NCBI GenBank assembly: GCA_000697355.1
Contig: JNEN01000922.1
Span: 1-64,000, forward strand
Direction: 5' to 3'
Source: Syncephalastrum monosporum B8922
Taxonomy: Eukaryota; Mucoromycota; Mucoromycetes; Mucorales; Syncephalastraceae
DNA length: 64,000 bases
Shown here: one piece after another, positions 1-9,966 of the stretch
Numbering within the stretch: the first letter of the stretch is position 1
How the letters are laid out: each line of letters begins with the position of its first letter
Position numbers and translations under genes: made by a program
Notes under the pieces: model-generated
The model's input: the letters and a program-made list of their open reading frames with translations, nothing else
Databases searched by the model: none
Told to the model about the DNA's origin: nothing

Positions 1-781
1 CCATGGCATAAGCATCACGACAGAGAAAAGTAAAGACAGCATCGAGGATGCGATCAGAGCCGTGGACGAGGTTTTCGTCGGCAAAGGACAGGTACTGGAC
101 CATGTTGTCTTCGTTGAGGTTGCGCAGGATGTATTCGACGCAGAGCTCGGCCATCGCGTCGAGCTGGAAGAAGCTGCAGGTCGCGAGGATCTGGCGCACG
201 TTGGCCTGGGTCAGGCACGGGTCGTGGAGTTTGCCGTAGAGCTGGGTCAGGACGAAATAAAACGATTCGGACGTGATGTACGGGTTGTTTTCAAATTGAA
301 GCGTGACGCTCGATGCCTGCGCTTCGCGAAAGCCGCCCTCGAGCAGAAGGCTAAAGTACGGGTTCTGGTCCAAGATCAACCGGTGCAGCCGGTACCGCCC
401 GCCCCAGGCAGGCACGACCACCTCGATATCGCTTCCAATCCCATCCATCAGGCCGCGGCTCAGGATATGCCGGCACAGCGTCAACGAATGCAGACGCCAG
501 TCGTACTTGCCTTGCAGCGACGGACCCGGCGATGCAGGCCCATCGCTCGTATGGCTCTTGTCATTCTCTCCCAGCGATAGATCAGTCACCTTGTTATTCA
601 CGTTGCTGCTACTGCCACTACTATTGTTATTGCTGTTATTGTTATTGTTGCTGTGAGGACGCCATGACAAAGGACTGCTGCTGGTAGCACTGGCAGCACT
701 GGCCGTCAATGGATCGGTGGCGGGACGCACGAGTATGCCTGGATAGAGCCTTTCATCGCGGCTGACATGGGTCTCATTCAT
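1..781 (-). CDS. BTB/POZ domain protein, C-terminally truncated by the window edge
   Basis: Reading leftwards from the ATG at 781-779, the frame stays open for 260 codons to the window edge, so the C-terminus is missing. After a low-complexity Asn/Ser-rich segment (about residues 40-65) there is a BTB/POZ-like fold from about residue 90. It has a short strand-rich part (IEVVVPAWGGRYRLHR, then LILDQNPYFSLLLEGGFREA), typical of the BTB core in which a buried strand is followed by a helix ending in a 'YF..LL.G.F.E' pattern. It continues into the helical LTQLYGKL and VRQILATCSFFQLDAMAELC segments, which match BTB helices A4-A5 and the start of a BACK-like extension. BTB proteins dimerise and often act as Cul3 adaptors; the partner cannot be told here. 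The opposite-strand open frames are shadows. Confidence 0.75.
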   Translation of the reverse strand, partial: MNETHVSRDERLYPGILVRPATDPLTASAASATSSSPLSWRPHSNNNNNSNNNSSGSSSNVNNKVTDLSLGENDKSHTSDGPASPGPSLQGKYDWRLHSLTLCRHILSRGLMDGIGSDIEVVVPAWGGRYRLHRLILDQNPYFSLLLEGGFREAQASSVTLQFENNPYITSESFYFVLTQLYGKLHDPCLTQANVRQILATCSFFQLDAMAELCVEYILRNLNEDNMVQYLSFADENLVHGSDRILDAVFTFLCRDAYAM

Positions 782-1561
782 CCTGCGAGTGCTGATTTCC
801 AGTTGCTTATTGGACTGTGTCAATAAAGGAGAAAGAGGAGAAAAATAGGTCTATGTGTTATATATAATGTGCGTGTGTGCGTGTATAAAGGATGGGACAG
901 ACAGCCAGGCAGGCACCTCATGAACCACGTGAGAGAACCGATTTAAACCTTACACTCCCTCTCTTTCTTTTTTCCCTTCTTTTTCTTTTTTTCTACCAGA
1001 GTTGTCCATTTTTTACTTTCTTTTTCTGTTTCTTTTTCCAAGAGCGGGTATGTGAGTGCAAGGCGCATGTTCATGCGCTCTTTTGTATCATATCATTAAG
1101 AGCGCGTCGTCATCTGCAGTCTATTTGTTTGGATCTGCTGATGAAATAAATCAGCTTCTTCAGCCTGAAATGTTTGTGTGTCTGTTCATCTATTGTTGTT
1201 ATCCAGCGATGTGCGTTGCTCATGCATCCCCTTGCGCTGTAGCTAATTACTTCATGCACATGTGCCTACATACTTACATACGACGACGCACTGCACCCCA
1301 TAAGAAAGAGCAGAGCCGACCGAAACAGAGATAGAGCCACGCTTCGGCCGTGTCATGTCAGATCGGGTGCTTCCGCGCTTCATGCCGGTGACATTGGAAG
1401 CCAAAGTGAAAATAGCGCGATGCTAGCGTCACTAATCCACCTGAAAATAGAAAGTAGAAATCCCAACCCAATCCCTTCCCAACCCATACCCATACCACCC
1501 CATGCCATGCGATCGACCCTCATGAAATATGACTTGCAGGATAGAGAGTGGAATGCGTTTA
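782..1561. other. Intergenic, BTB promoter and PPR 3' flank
   Basis: No supportable gene. It holds long T/C-rich tracts (about 955-1040) on the + strand, which are purine tracts upstream of the leftward BTB gene, and a TATATATAATG-like stretch near 860. Confidence 0.5.
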
Positions 1562-4129
1562 TTATACAATGTCATCCATGCCAATGCGATTGAGAAGATC
1601 ACCGAGGGCAGCGTCGGGCAAGATCGCGCGCTGCACCATCTCTTCCAAAATTTGAGGCACCTTGTCTTTTTTGCCCACCCGGATCAGGCCTTCGATGAGC
1701 CGGGTGTACGTCGTCACATCCGGGGCGACACCGGTGTCTTGCTCCATGGTCTGCATCATCTGGCGTGCGCGCTGGATCCGGCCGCGGTTCGCCCATCCAG
1801 AGATCATCTCACGGTAGAGCTCCACGTTCGGCTTGAAGCCGCGCGCACGCATGCTCTTGAAAAGCGCGTCCACGATGGCCATGTACTCTGGTTGGGCCAC
1901 GAGCGCGTCAAGGAGGATCTTGTACGTCATGTCGTCGGTGAACAAATACACCTGGGTATCGTGGAGCTGAACATCCTCGTCGAGCGCGAGACGGAGCAGC
2001 TTGCGTCGCTCGCCTTCGAGAAACACATTCGCTGCCCGCTCCGGACCGCATTTTTCCACGAGCAGCGTCAGCGCCAGATTGTTGACCCACACGTCGTCGG
2101 CGCGCGTCAGGTGCCGGCTGTTCTCCAAGAGCCATTTGAAGAGCTGCTTCGACATGGCATGATCGCCGTACACGCCCACCAACGTGCGGAAAGTCGTCTG
2201 GTCGGGTTGCACGCCGTCCGCCGTCATGTGCTTCAGGATCTCCAGGATACGCTGCTTGTCCACCTCCGTGTCCTTCTCCATCGCGGCCATGCGCAACAGG
2301 AGGTTGTAGTCCACAATGTCCGGCCCTTCCTCGCTGAGGTGGATGCTCTGATATACCTTTCGAGCCGACTCGAAATCCTTCTGCACGAGGTAGCTCGCCA
2401 TCAACGACGTGAGCGCTTTCTTGCTTGGCTTATCGCCGATCTGGTGCTGGGTCTGCAGGATCTCGTGCAAGAGCGTCGTATTGCCCGTCTGCGCGCACAG
2501 ACCGTACAGGGCCTCGTAGGTCGTCGTCTCGATCGCTTCTGGGTCGACGGCTGCCTTCATGTCCTGGTAGATCTGTTCCGTCTCCTGGTAACGCTTACTG
2601 TAGAGGAAGCCCTTGATCACCTTGTCGTACATGTCCGGGGACAGCGTGGTAGAGTAATGTTGGGTGTAGTAACGGTATATTCGTCCGAGATCCACATGGT
2701 ATCGGGCGAGGGCGACCTTTTCGAGGAGACGGGCCGTGTCGGGTTCGCCTAGATCAATGTTGGCGGCGCGCAGGCGATCCCAGAGCAGGACGGCGTGGCG
2801 GACGTCGTGAATGCGAATGTACCAGCGCATCAGACGCTGGGCGATGAAGCCGCTGTTCTTGTCCTTGGTCTCGATCATGCTGTCCACGGTCCGCTCGGCC
2901 AGCGCGCGCTGGTTCGTGTAAAGCGCCTTGTACAAGATATCTCGCATGGGGCCACGCATGGTCAGGCCCGCTTTCCGTTTGATGTGGTAGAACCAGAGCG
3001 CGTCATTGAGACGCCAGCGGTCGACGCAGCTGTAGGCGCACCGGTTAAGGGCAGCGTTGAGGATCTCGTCGGCGGGCAGACCGCGGGCGATGGCGCGCAC
3101 GACGTACGGGTGGGTCGGGTATGTCCTGAGCAGCTGGACGGCCGCGTTGAGCTGGCCGGCCTCGATATGGGCTGCGACGATCCATTCGACGATCTGGCTC
3201 GGGGGCGGCCACAGCTCAGTGTCTTCCATGTGCTTGAACCAGGCCAAGGCGCTGTCGAGATCGCCTGCCTTGGCTTGGAGGCGGATGACGGTGGTGTAGG
3301 CCTCCTCGGTCGGGGCCAGCCCTGCCGCCATGGATATCTGCAGCAACTGCTCGACCTTGGTCACGTGGCCGACCTCACCATAGAGATAGATGAGCTTTTC
3401 CATGTCGTCCTCCTCGAAGGGCAGGTTGGGCAGGCGCATGGCCTGGATGTCCTCGAGGACTTGGATGGCAAAGAGGCAGGCGTTGCGTGCCTGAGGGTTG
3501 TCTGGGTTCGGGGTAAAGGTATTGATGAGTTTCTGGATGTCGCGTTTGGTGAGCTGCTCCAGGATGTCGCGTTTGCGGCGGATGCGGCCGAACAGGGTGC
3601 GCAAGATCATTTGGTGGAGGCGCCGCAGGACGGTGCGTTTGCGGATGCTGGTCAGGTATTCGTTCGCGTTCTCGTGGAGGTGACGCCGCCTCCGGCTGAC
3701 CAGGGAAGGGTATTTCGCGTCAGCAATGCTCAGGCTGAGCTGGCGGTGGAATGTGTCGAGCAGCTTTTGATCGCGTGCGGCCAGCGTCGAGGGCCCGGGC
3801 GCAGCGCTTGGGTTGGGTTCGGAGGAGGAATGCGGGGGGCGGGAGGGCGAAGGCGAAGGCGCAGCAGACGGCGAGGTATGGGAGGGCGGAGGGGCGTAGG
3901 TACGCCTGCTGGTGGTGCTCGTGGCGGTCGTGAAGGAAGAAGAGCGGGGCAGGGATAATCGGGCGGCGGGTGCGCCGGGATCGGCGAGTCTGGCGCGCGA
4001 ATGGGTGACAAAGGAAGCAGACGCGAATCGGCGAGAGAGACATTGTCGGCAAAGCACGTGGGCAGACGTAAGCACGGCCGCGTTGATGGGTCGCCAGGCT
4101 CTAGTATGCATCACCGACGGTAGAGCCAT
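1562..4129 (-). CDS. Mitochondrial pentatricopeptide repeat (PPR) protein
   Basis: A single uninterrupted frame; I take the start as the ATG at 4129 (855 aa). The 21 residues upstream that stay open are charged and unlike a targeting sequence, whereas the sequence after this Met is rich in Arg, Ala and Ser with no acids for about 45 residues, typical of a mitochondrial presequence. A Pro/Ser-rich linker follows, then many tandem helical pairs of about 35 residues with PPR hallmarks, such as PTEEAYTTVIRLQAKAGDLD, PDMYDKVIKGFLYSKRYQET, PDQTTFRTLVGVYGDH and PDVTTYTRLIEGLIRVGKKD. PPR proteins bind organellar RNA and act in stability, processing or translation; the target cannot be read. The two long + strand frames inside (1529-2752 and 2795-3958) are antisense shadows caused by codon bias. 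Confidence 0.85.
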   Translation of the reverse strand: MALPSVMHTRAWRPINAAVLTSAHVLCRQCLSRRFASASFVTHSRARLADPGAPAARLSLPRSSSFTTATSTTSRRTYAPPPSHTSPSAAPSPSPSRPPHSSSEPNPSAAPGPSTLAARDQKLLDTFHRQLSLSIADAKYPSLVSRRRRHLHENANEYLTSIRKRTVLRRLHQMILRTLFGRIRRKRDILEQLTKRDIQKLINTFTPNPDNPQARNACLFAIQVLEDIQAMRLPNLPFEEDDMEKLIYLYGEVGHVTKVEQLLQISMAAGLAPTEEAYTTVIRLQAKAGDLDSALAWFKHMEDTELWPPPSQIVEWIVAAHIEAGQLNAAVQLLRTYPTHPYVVRAIARGLPADEILNAALNRCAYSCVDRWRLNDALWFYHIKRKAGLTMRGPMRDILYKALYTNQRALAERTVDSMIETKDKNSGFIAQRLMRWYIRIHDVRHAVLLWDRLRAANIDLGEPDTARLLEKVALARYHVDLGRIYRYYTQHYSTTLSPDMYDKVIKGFLYSKRYQETEQIYQDMKAAVDPEAIETTTYEALYGLCAQTGNTTLLHEILQTQHQIGDKPSKKALTSLMASYLVQKDFESARKVYQSIHLSEEGPDIVDYNLLLRMAAMEKDTEVDKQRILEILKHMTADGVQPDQTTFRTLVGVYGDHAMSKQLFKWLLENSRHLTRADDVWVNNLALTLLVEKCGPERAANVFLEGERRKLLRLALDEDVQLHDTQVYLFTDDMTYKILLDALVAQPEYMAIVDALFKSMRARGFKPNVELYREMISGWANRGRIQRARQMMQTMEQDTGVAPDVTTYTRLIEGLIRVGKKDKVPQILEEMVQRAILPDAALGDLLNRIGMDDIV

Positions 4130-5524
4130 TCCGATCCGTGTTGCGTCGCAATCAAGCTCTTCTTTTATCTCTTTCGTTTCTTTTGTATACACCCGAGCGT
4201 ATCAAGAAATAAAGAGTGTATCTGTCGCTTGACGGTGTGGCGCGCTGCGACCTGTGGCCTTGCACTTGCTTTTTTTTTTGACCCCCAGACTTCTCTTTTT
4301 CCGCCACCCAATTTTGTTTTTGCTTGCAACTTTTCATCGTCCGACCCATAAAGAAGTCACTGAGATCCCTCTCCCTTCCCTTGCTTTGCCCTCGAGCCTT
4401 TGCCTGGGTTCCTTTGTATCCAGATCCTTTCTGTCCTGCATAGAAATGTATAATTGTTGTAGATATCATGAAAACAAAGCTGGCCATTATGACAAACGGG
4501 TTTTCCGCGAGGACAATAGCAAGCATGTCATATTGAGACTCTGTTCTCCCGATCGCCCAAATTTCTGCATCAAAGCGTGCCTAATATGATTTTGTTTACA
4601 CTAATCCGAGTTGATAAAATGAAAGCTGAACTGAAAACATTTGCCGCGTAAAAACCACTCTATGTGCATTACGTTTCATCGGATTGTATACGTCATATAT
4701 GTGCTTTCTTATATTATCCCGCACAAACCGCGTGAGAAGGTGTCAAAGTATCTATGACCAATAGGCTTGGACACCCAATAGAACATCTGTCTCTAAGGAA
4801 GGTATCCCCTTATCAGCACAAAGAATGACTGAGTAATCCTTGGCTGATGGTTGTTTACACACTCATCGAAACCAATGCTCAGCAACGTATTTGTGCTGTC
4901 TCGCGCTTTGCAAAGCGTAAAAAGTATGCTTTGCCTCCCGAAATACATCACAGTCGCATATCGGTAGATACCATCCATCTCAAGAGCATGCTCTTCAAAC
5001 TGATCTCCCTTCGTAATGCGACGCCTTTTTTCCCGCAACATCGCGTGATGCGGCAAATTCGCGACTGGCATATCATCTTGACATACACTGTGTATATAGC
5101 TCATTTGTTTTGTGTGTCAGGTATTTTTTTCTGGCACATCATTGGTCGCCTATGAGGAAACGGTGGATGAAAATAGGGTGGACAAGTAGGTGTAACAACG
5201 AACTCCACTAAGGTCGCATATGAAAAAGGATAACCGAGATAGATTTATGTCACATCCAAAAGTAGATAGATGATATGAGACAGTATACAGCCATACATAG
5301 ATCAATCCTTAGAGTACGGGCAAGAACAAATAAACATTGTTGAACCTAATATGACAAACTCGAAACGCACACTCAAATTCATGCATGAAGGGCGTCTTAT
5401 CGTGGCTTGAATTCTTGAGTGAAGCTCCCGTTTTACCTACCACGTCAAACCCCCCCCCCTATTATCCTTATCACGACGGCTCCTTTTTCCCTTCTTCGTT
5501 CCTTCTGTTTCATTGCACAGAACC
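4130..5524. other. Intergenic, no gene recognised
   Basis: About 1.4 kb between the PPR start and the CorA start (divergent genes). A few 100-residue frames exist on both strands (4152-4526 minus, 4793-5155 both strands) but none shows a domain, a plausible splice context or a conserved pattern. A run of nine C lies near 5450. Confidence 0.5.
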
Positions 5525-6096
5525 ATGCCACGATCAGACAGGCCACGCGCGCGGAGAAATGGCAGAAGCGAGCGACAGCAACAAAGACGAGAACAACCCC
5601 ACAACGCCAACCGCCCGCCGCCCGCCAGCAGGAGTCAGTCCCAACCGCTCAATCTCTACTACCCCCACACGCGCTACCATGCCATTCCGGAAGAAGAGGT
5701 AATCGTGGGCAGTCGAATTGCTTTGTTGTTTTAACGCTATGCACGCCAGCCACCCACTTTCAGCACGTCGCCGGTCGACATGAACCGCGATCGGCAGAGT
5801 GTCAGCATCGACGTAGGCTCGGGCGATGACATGCATCACCCGTACGACACAGACGAAGCCAGCACAACGGCCTCCTCACGGCACTTGTCGGATGCAGAGG
5901 AGGACGTGTGTTTTCCTGCGCCCAACAAGGAGCAAGACGTCGAGCACAAGATCGATTACGACGGCCTCGACGCATTTGTGCAGGAAGAAAAAAGACGACT
6001 GGCATCGACGGAAGACGACGTGAGCAGCGGCAGACCCACTCAGCGAAAGATGGACAGACGCTTCAGTTTATACGGTGATCGCATGAAGGTAAGTTC

Positions 6097-6134
<38 letters not shown>

Positions 6135-7497
6135 GCCTCTGTTTGGCCCGTTACAATCCATACTAATACGCTTCACTTCTCAACCATAGCATCCCGACAT
6201 CAAAGTAACTACAGCCGACGCCTGCCGCATCACATTTTACTCGGTCGCAGAACCAACCACGATCCATGCGCGCTCCATCTCTGATATACCGACCCATACC
6301 AATAAGCTTGGAGACTCCATGAAGAAAGGCTACTTCTGGCTCGACATCCTCTCGCCTACCGACGAGGAAATGAAGATACTCTCCACGGTAACACGTGCTA
6401 TCATAATGACGTAGTCCCTGCCTGTGCTCACACTTCCTTAGACTTTTAATATCCATCCTCTGACCGTCGAAGATATCACCATGGAGGAGCAACGAGAGAA
6501 ATGCGAGGTCTTTAAGAACTACTACTTTATTTGCTTCCGCAGCTTCGAACAGGATCAACATTCCCTCAACTACATGCAACCTCTGGCTCTCTATATCGTC
6601 GTTTTGAAAGAAGGCGTACTCACTGTAAGCTCTCACAGAAAAGCTTCTCTGTTTTCATTGGCTAACGCGCATGGCTACAGTTTCATTTTCGTCCGATGCC
6701 ACACCCGCATAATGTCCGAAAACGGATCAAACAGCTTCGTGACTACATTGACGTGACACCGGACTGGATATGTTATGGCCTCCTGGACGACATTACGGAC
6801 TCCTTTGCACCGTTGATCCGGGCCATTGAGTTTGAGGTGGACTCGATCGATGAGCTCGTTCTGATTCTCAAGGAATCGGAGCAGTCCGATATGTTGCGAC
6901 GGATAGGATACTGTCGAAAACGCATGATGAGTTTGCTTCGGCTACTCCAGGGCAAGGTCGATGTGGTCAAGACGCTGGCGAAGCGAGGTGAGGCACGTCC
7001 AGCAGATAATACCAGACCGGAACTCAGCCCGGAAGTGGCACTGTATCTTGGCGATGTTCAAGGTAATGTGTCCTTGGGAAAAGGGAAGTAGAATGGCGCT
7101 GATGGGGTCTGCTTCTTTCCTAGATCACATTATAACCATGCTGCAAGCACTGAATCATTACGAAAAGATATCCTCTCGGTCCCACACCAATTACCTGGCC
7201 CAGATTTCCATTGAGATGACTCAGACCAACAATGAAATGAACGACGTACTTTCCAAGCTGACCGCATTGGGTAGTATTCTTGTACCCATGAACCTCGTTA
7301 CCGGTCTTTGGGGCATGAACGTGCTCGTCCCTGGACAAAATCAAGTAAGTTGCTGAGATATTGAAAACCAAGGAACACGCAAACCTAACCTAGCCCCACC
7401 GTAGCATGATTTGAGCTGGTTCATGAGCATCACTGTATCTATACTTGTATTCTGTGTTGGATCGACTATCCTTATGCGATACTATCGGATCATTTAA
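5525..7497 (+). CDS. CorA-family Mg2+ transporter (Alr/Mnr2 type)
   Basis: Seven exons: 5525-5698, 5750-6088, 6190-6387, 6442-6624, 6681-7062, 7124-7344, 7405-7497; 529 aa. The first exon joins in phase 0 to the exon with the internal ATG at 5780, giving a longer N-terminus rich in Arg, Pro and Gln. The C-terminal part has the CorA hallmarks: a long helical stalk, an 'N.MN..L..LTALGSILVPM' region, transmembrane helix 1 ending in the GMN signature (LVTGLWGMNVLVPGQ), and a second helix (WFMSITVSILVFCVGSTIL) followed by a basic tail. Alr1 and Mnr2 move Mg2+ across the plasma or vacuolar membrane as homopentamers. The long acidic N-terminal domain fits the fungal Alr/Mnr2 group rather than the mitochondrial Mrs2 group. 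The second intron (6089-6189) carries a CT microsatellite. Confidence 0.88.
6099..6131 (+). repeat. (CT)n microsatellite in a CorA intron
   Basis: About 16 uninterrupted CT dinucleotides lie near the donor side of the intron 6089-6189. Length change would not alter the protein unless splicing is affected. Confidence 0.95.
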
Positions 7498-7872
7498 AAG
7501 TAGAATTTTGTATATAACGAAACCGACCCGACCCACGCCACGCACTCCCCTACTATCACCGCATCTGACAAACAAAGAAAAAGTTTTGCATACGTCCTTT
7601 TTTTTTAGGGTATTCAAAAACGGTCTTACCAAACCCTAATGATTACACTTTTCTCGCGGACGTATCATAGCCATGTAATATCGCGCCAGAATGGTGAAAT
7701 AACCATCATCCGTCCAGAGCAACGACATAAATATACACCCTCATGAAAAATGAAAAAAATACCGTAGGACTTCCATTGATTTAATGATTGTTATATACTA
7801 TCTGGATATTTTTTATTTTTGTACAGAATGGTAATCGATTTAGTAGATGCTGATAAGGTACATAGATTACAT
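7498..7872. other. Shared 3' region of convergent CorA and allantoicase genes
   Basis: No gene seen. AT-rich 3' flank between the two convergent stop codons, with several AATAAA-like and TTTATT motifs that could serve polyadenylation on both strands. Confidence 0.5.
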
Positions 7873-9308
7873 TTAGTTGCCGTTCTGCTTCTGGGAAGGA
7901 ATGGCGAGGGGAAGGGAGGGGATCTTGCCACCCTCGCGGACACCATACAGGCGGACACGCTTCAAGCCACCATCTATTGGGATTGCCACGGGCAGGTTAG
8001 TAAAAGAGTCACACATAAGACCATGCGCATTGGAGTGGGTTGGAAACGTACCGGGGATGATGACGATCTTGGCGTAGGTGTAGACCTTGTCGGTGTGGAG
8101 GGTGTCAAAGTAGAAGAGGTCGTGGGGGCCGACGGCGCAGTCCTCGATGATGGTGTCCCAGGTGGCGTTCTGGTAGTCATCGGCCTGGGTGGCTTCGAGG
8201 CGGATGCGGTGGGGGTAGTTACCGCAGTAGTGGGAGGTGTCGATCTCGGCCTTGAGGATGTGACCCTTGGCACCGAGCTTGATCACAACGTGGTCGCTGT
8301 GGCCGGGGGTGCGCGAACGCTTGGTCTCCCAGCCGTCACCCATGTTCTGGCCGCGGCCAGGCAGGAGCAGGTTGCTGCCGGGCGTGTAGTGCTGGTTGCT
8401 GGTGAACACAGCCTGGGCGCCGTTGCCAACGTAGGCAAGGTCGATCACCTCACTGTTTGAAAAAAAAAAAAAGAGAAGTATATGAATTTCCCAGATTTCC
8501 CGACACGATCTTTTCACCACTTACGACTTGTCCTCAGGCCAGATGGGCTGGACGTGGCCATAGACGCGGAAGCGAGCAATACCACCATCGGGGATGTTGT
8601 TGAGACGGATGTGGGTGAAGACCTCGGTCTCCTTCTCGAGGACAAAGACATTGTGGCAGGTGGGGGGAAGATCGACCTTGGGGAGGATCTCGGTCCACTT
8701 GGCGTTCTTAATGTCGCCATTAGGGCAGAAGGCACCCTCCACCGACGCAGCCGGAGCCTGGTTACCGGTAAAGTAGTGGGTGTCGATATCGTAACCGCGG
8801 ATCGAACCGGGGAAACCCAGCTTGATAATGCACCTAAAATGCACTCCTCTGTTGATACCAACGAACTTTCCACACACCGCAACAGATACAGCCAGACCCA
8901 GCCCTTTTTTTTTATCTTTCTCTATCTTACCAGTCATAGTTGGGGTTGTGACGCTTGGTCTCCCAGCCGTCCATCCAGGCACCGGTCTCTGTAAAGCATG
9001 TGAGTCATCCTTCGTTCGTAGCATGATAACGCGCGATTGACATACCGACGAACTTGCCAGGAGCGTGGATCGGGGGAGCAGGGTTGATCATGTTAATGGC
9101 AGCGGCGAAGAACTCGTCGGTGACCTCGATGATCTCACTGCCGGTAGCAGAGCTGGCAAGGTCTATGAAGAAGAGAAGGCAAGGGTCTGGTCAGTGTCTT
9201 GTTCTGAACGCGGTCTTGTCTTGACAGCTCGGGTGAAGCTTTACCAGTGCACTGGGCAAGAGGGGACGAGGCAAGGTCTTCGTGGTTGATGCGTTGGTAG
9301 GCAGCCAT
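7873..9308 (-). CDS. Allantoicase (allantoate amidinohydrolase)
   Basis: Six exons on the minus strand: 9308-9245, 9162-9046, 8988-8931, 8833-8525, 8452-8052, 7973-7873; 349 aa, the usual family length. The protein shows the two tandem allantoicase repeats. Each starts with a DGWETKR segment, then a hydrophobic strand (CIIKLGFPGSIRGYDIDTHY in the first, VVIKLGAKGHILKAEIDTSH in the second), and each ends with a PDGG..R.RVYG-type strand. The enzyme hydrolyses allantoate to ureidoglycolate and urea in purine catabolism, letting the fungus use allantoin as nitrogen source. The last intron (8051-7974) is 78 nt, in frame and stop free; splicing it restores the conserved IPDGG, so I treat it as a true intron. 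Divergent from the phosphodiesterase gene. Confidence 0.93.
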
Positions 9309-9966
9309 GGTAGGAGTCGTTATAGTAGTTCTTGATATAAGAGAAGAGAGAGAGAGAGAGAAGAGTGTGGGGCAAGGAGTGTTCCTGGTCGCAATTTGCA
9401 AGGGCTTTTATAAAGTAAAGAAGGCCGAAGCGTCGGCTTTTGAAAAAAAGAATATACCCTTCGGAGTGATTCACGCTTGAATGATAATACCTCTTTGCGG
9501 GCCTTCCGCTGATGTCAGTCCAGGTGTCGTCGCAGCGTGAGAAAACCCGAAGCGGCGGTCGGATTCTTGCTATTTGATTCGCCACTGTAAAACGATGGGC
9601 TGTGCACAGATGCTTTTGACGTGCTTTGAAATACAATGAATCTAGTCTTCTTAATTTCTTGCCAGCTTCCTACAAAAGACAAGGAAAGGGTGTTGGATCC
9701 ATTCACCATACACGGATTCAACATTGATGCGTGTGGTGCGCAATGCGAGTCTGAGCCAATGAAATTGATCGCAACCCACAAGCGGCCTTATCACCTGCTT
9801 GTTTCGGTGCGTCTAAACTACTCTTTTACTTTATCACTCGCGCACACGCGCGCGATCTCTTCCTTTCTGGCTTGTCACTTGACTTTTCGAACCTTCGGTA
9901 CACACAGAACACAAAGAACTTAATTTTGTTGTCGTCCTTTTGGGCTCACCATGCTGCTGCAGTTTC
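9309..9966. promoter_or_regulatory. Divergent promoter of allantoicase and phosphodiesterase with three HGATAR sites
   Basis: The region separates two divergent starts. TGATAA occurs at 9482-9487 (+), and on the minus strand at 9787-9793 (TGATAAG) and 9831-9836. HGATAR is the binding sequence of fungal nitrogen GATA factors (AreA/Nit2/Gln3), which activate allantoin-pathway genes in other fungi. That these sites work here is inference. Confidence 0.45.

Noticed and set aside
62..656. + strand frames at the window start
   Set aside because: Antisense shadows of the BTB protein; one ends in a Leu run that is just the reverse of an Asn/Ser repeat.
1529..3958. Two long + strand frames (407 and 387 codons) inside the PPR gene
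   Set aside because: They are antisense to a clear 855-residue PPR protein and show no domains; GC-rich codon bias opens the opposite frames.
4152..4526. Minus frame with a hydrophobic N-terminus
   Set aside because: It overlaps the PPR leader, becomes Lys/Arg low complexity, and has no splice or motif support.
7974..8051. Reading the allantoicase intron as coding, since the frame is open
   Set aside because: Splicing restores the conserved PDGG strand of the second allantoicase repeat.
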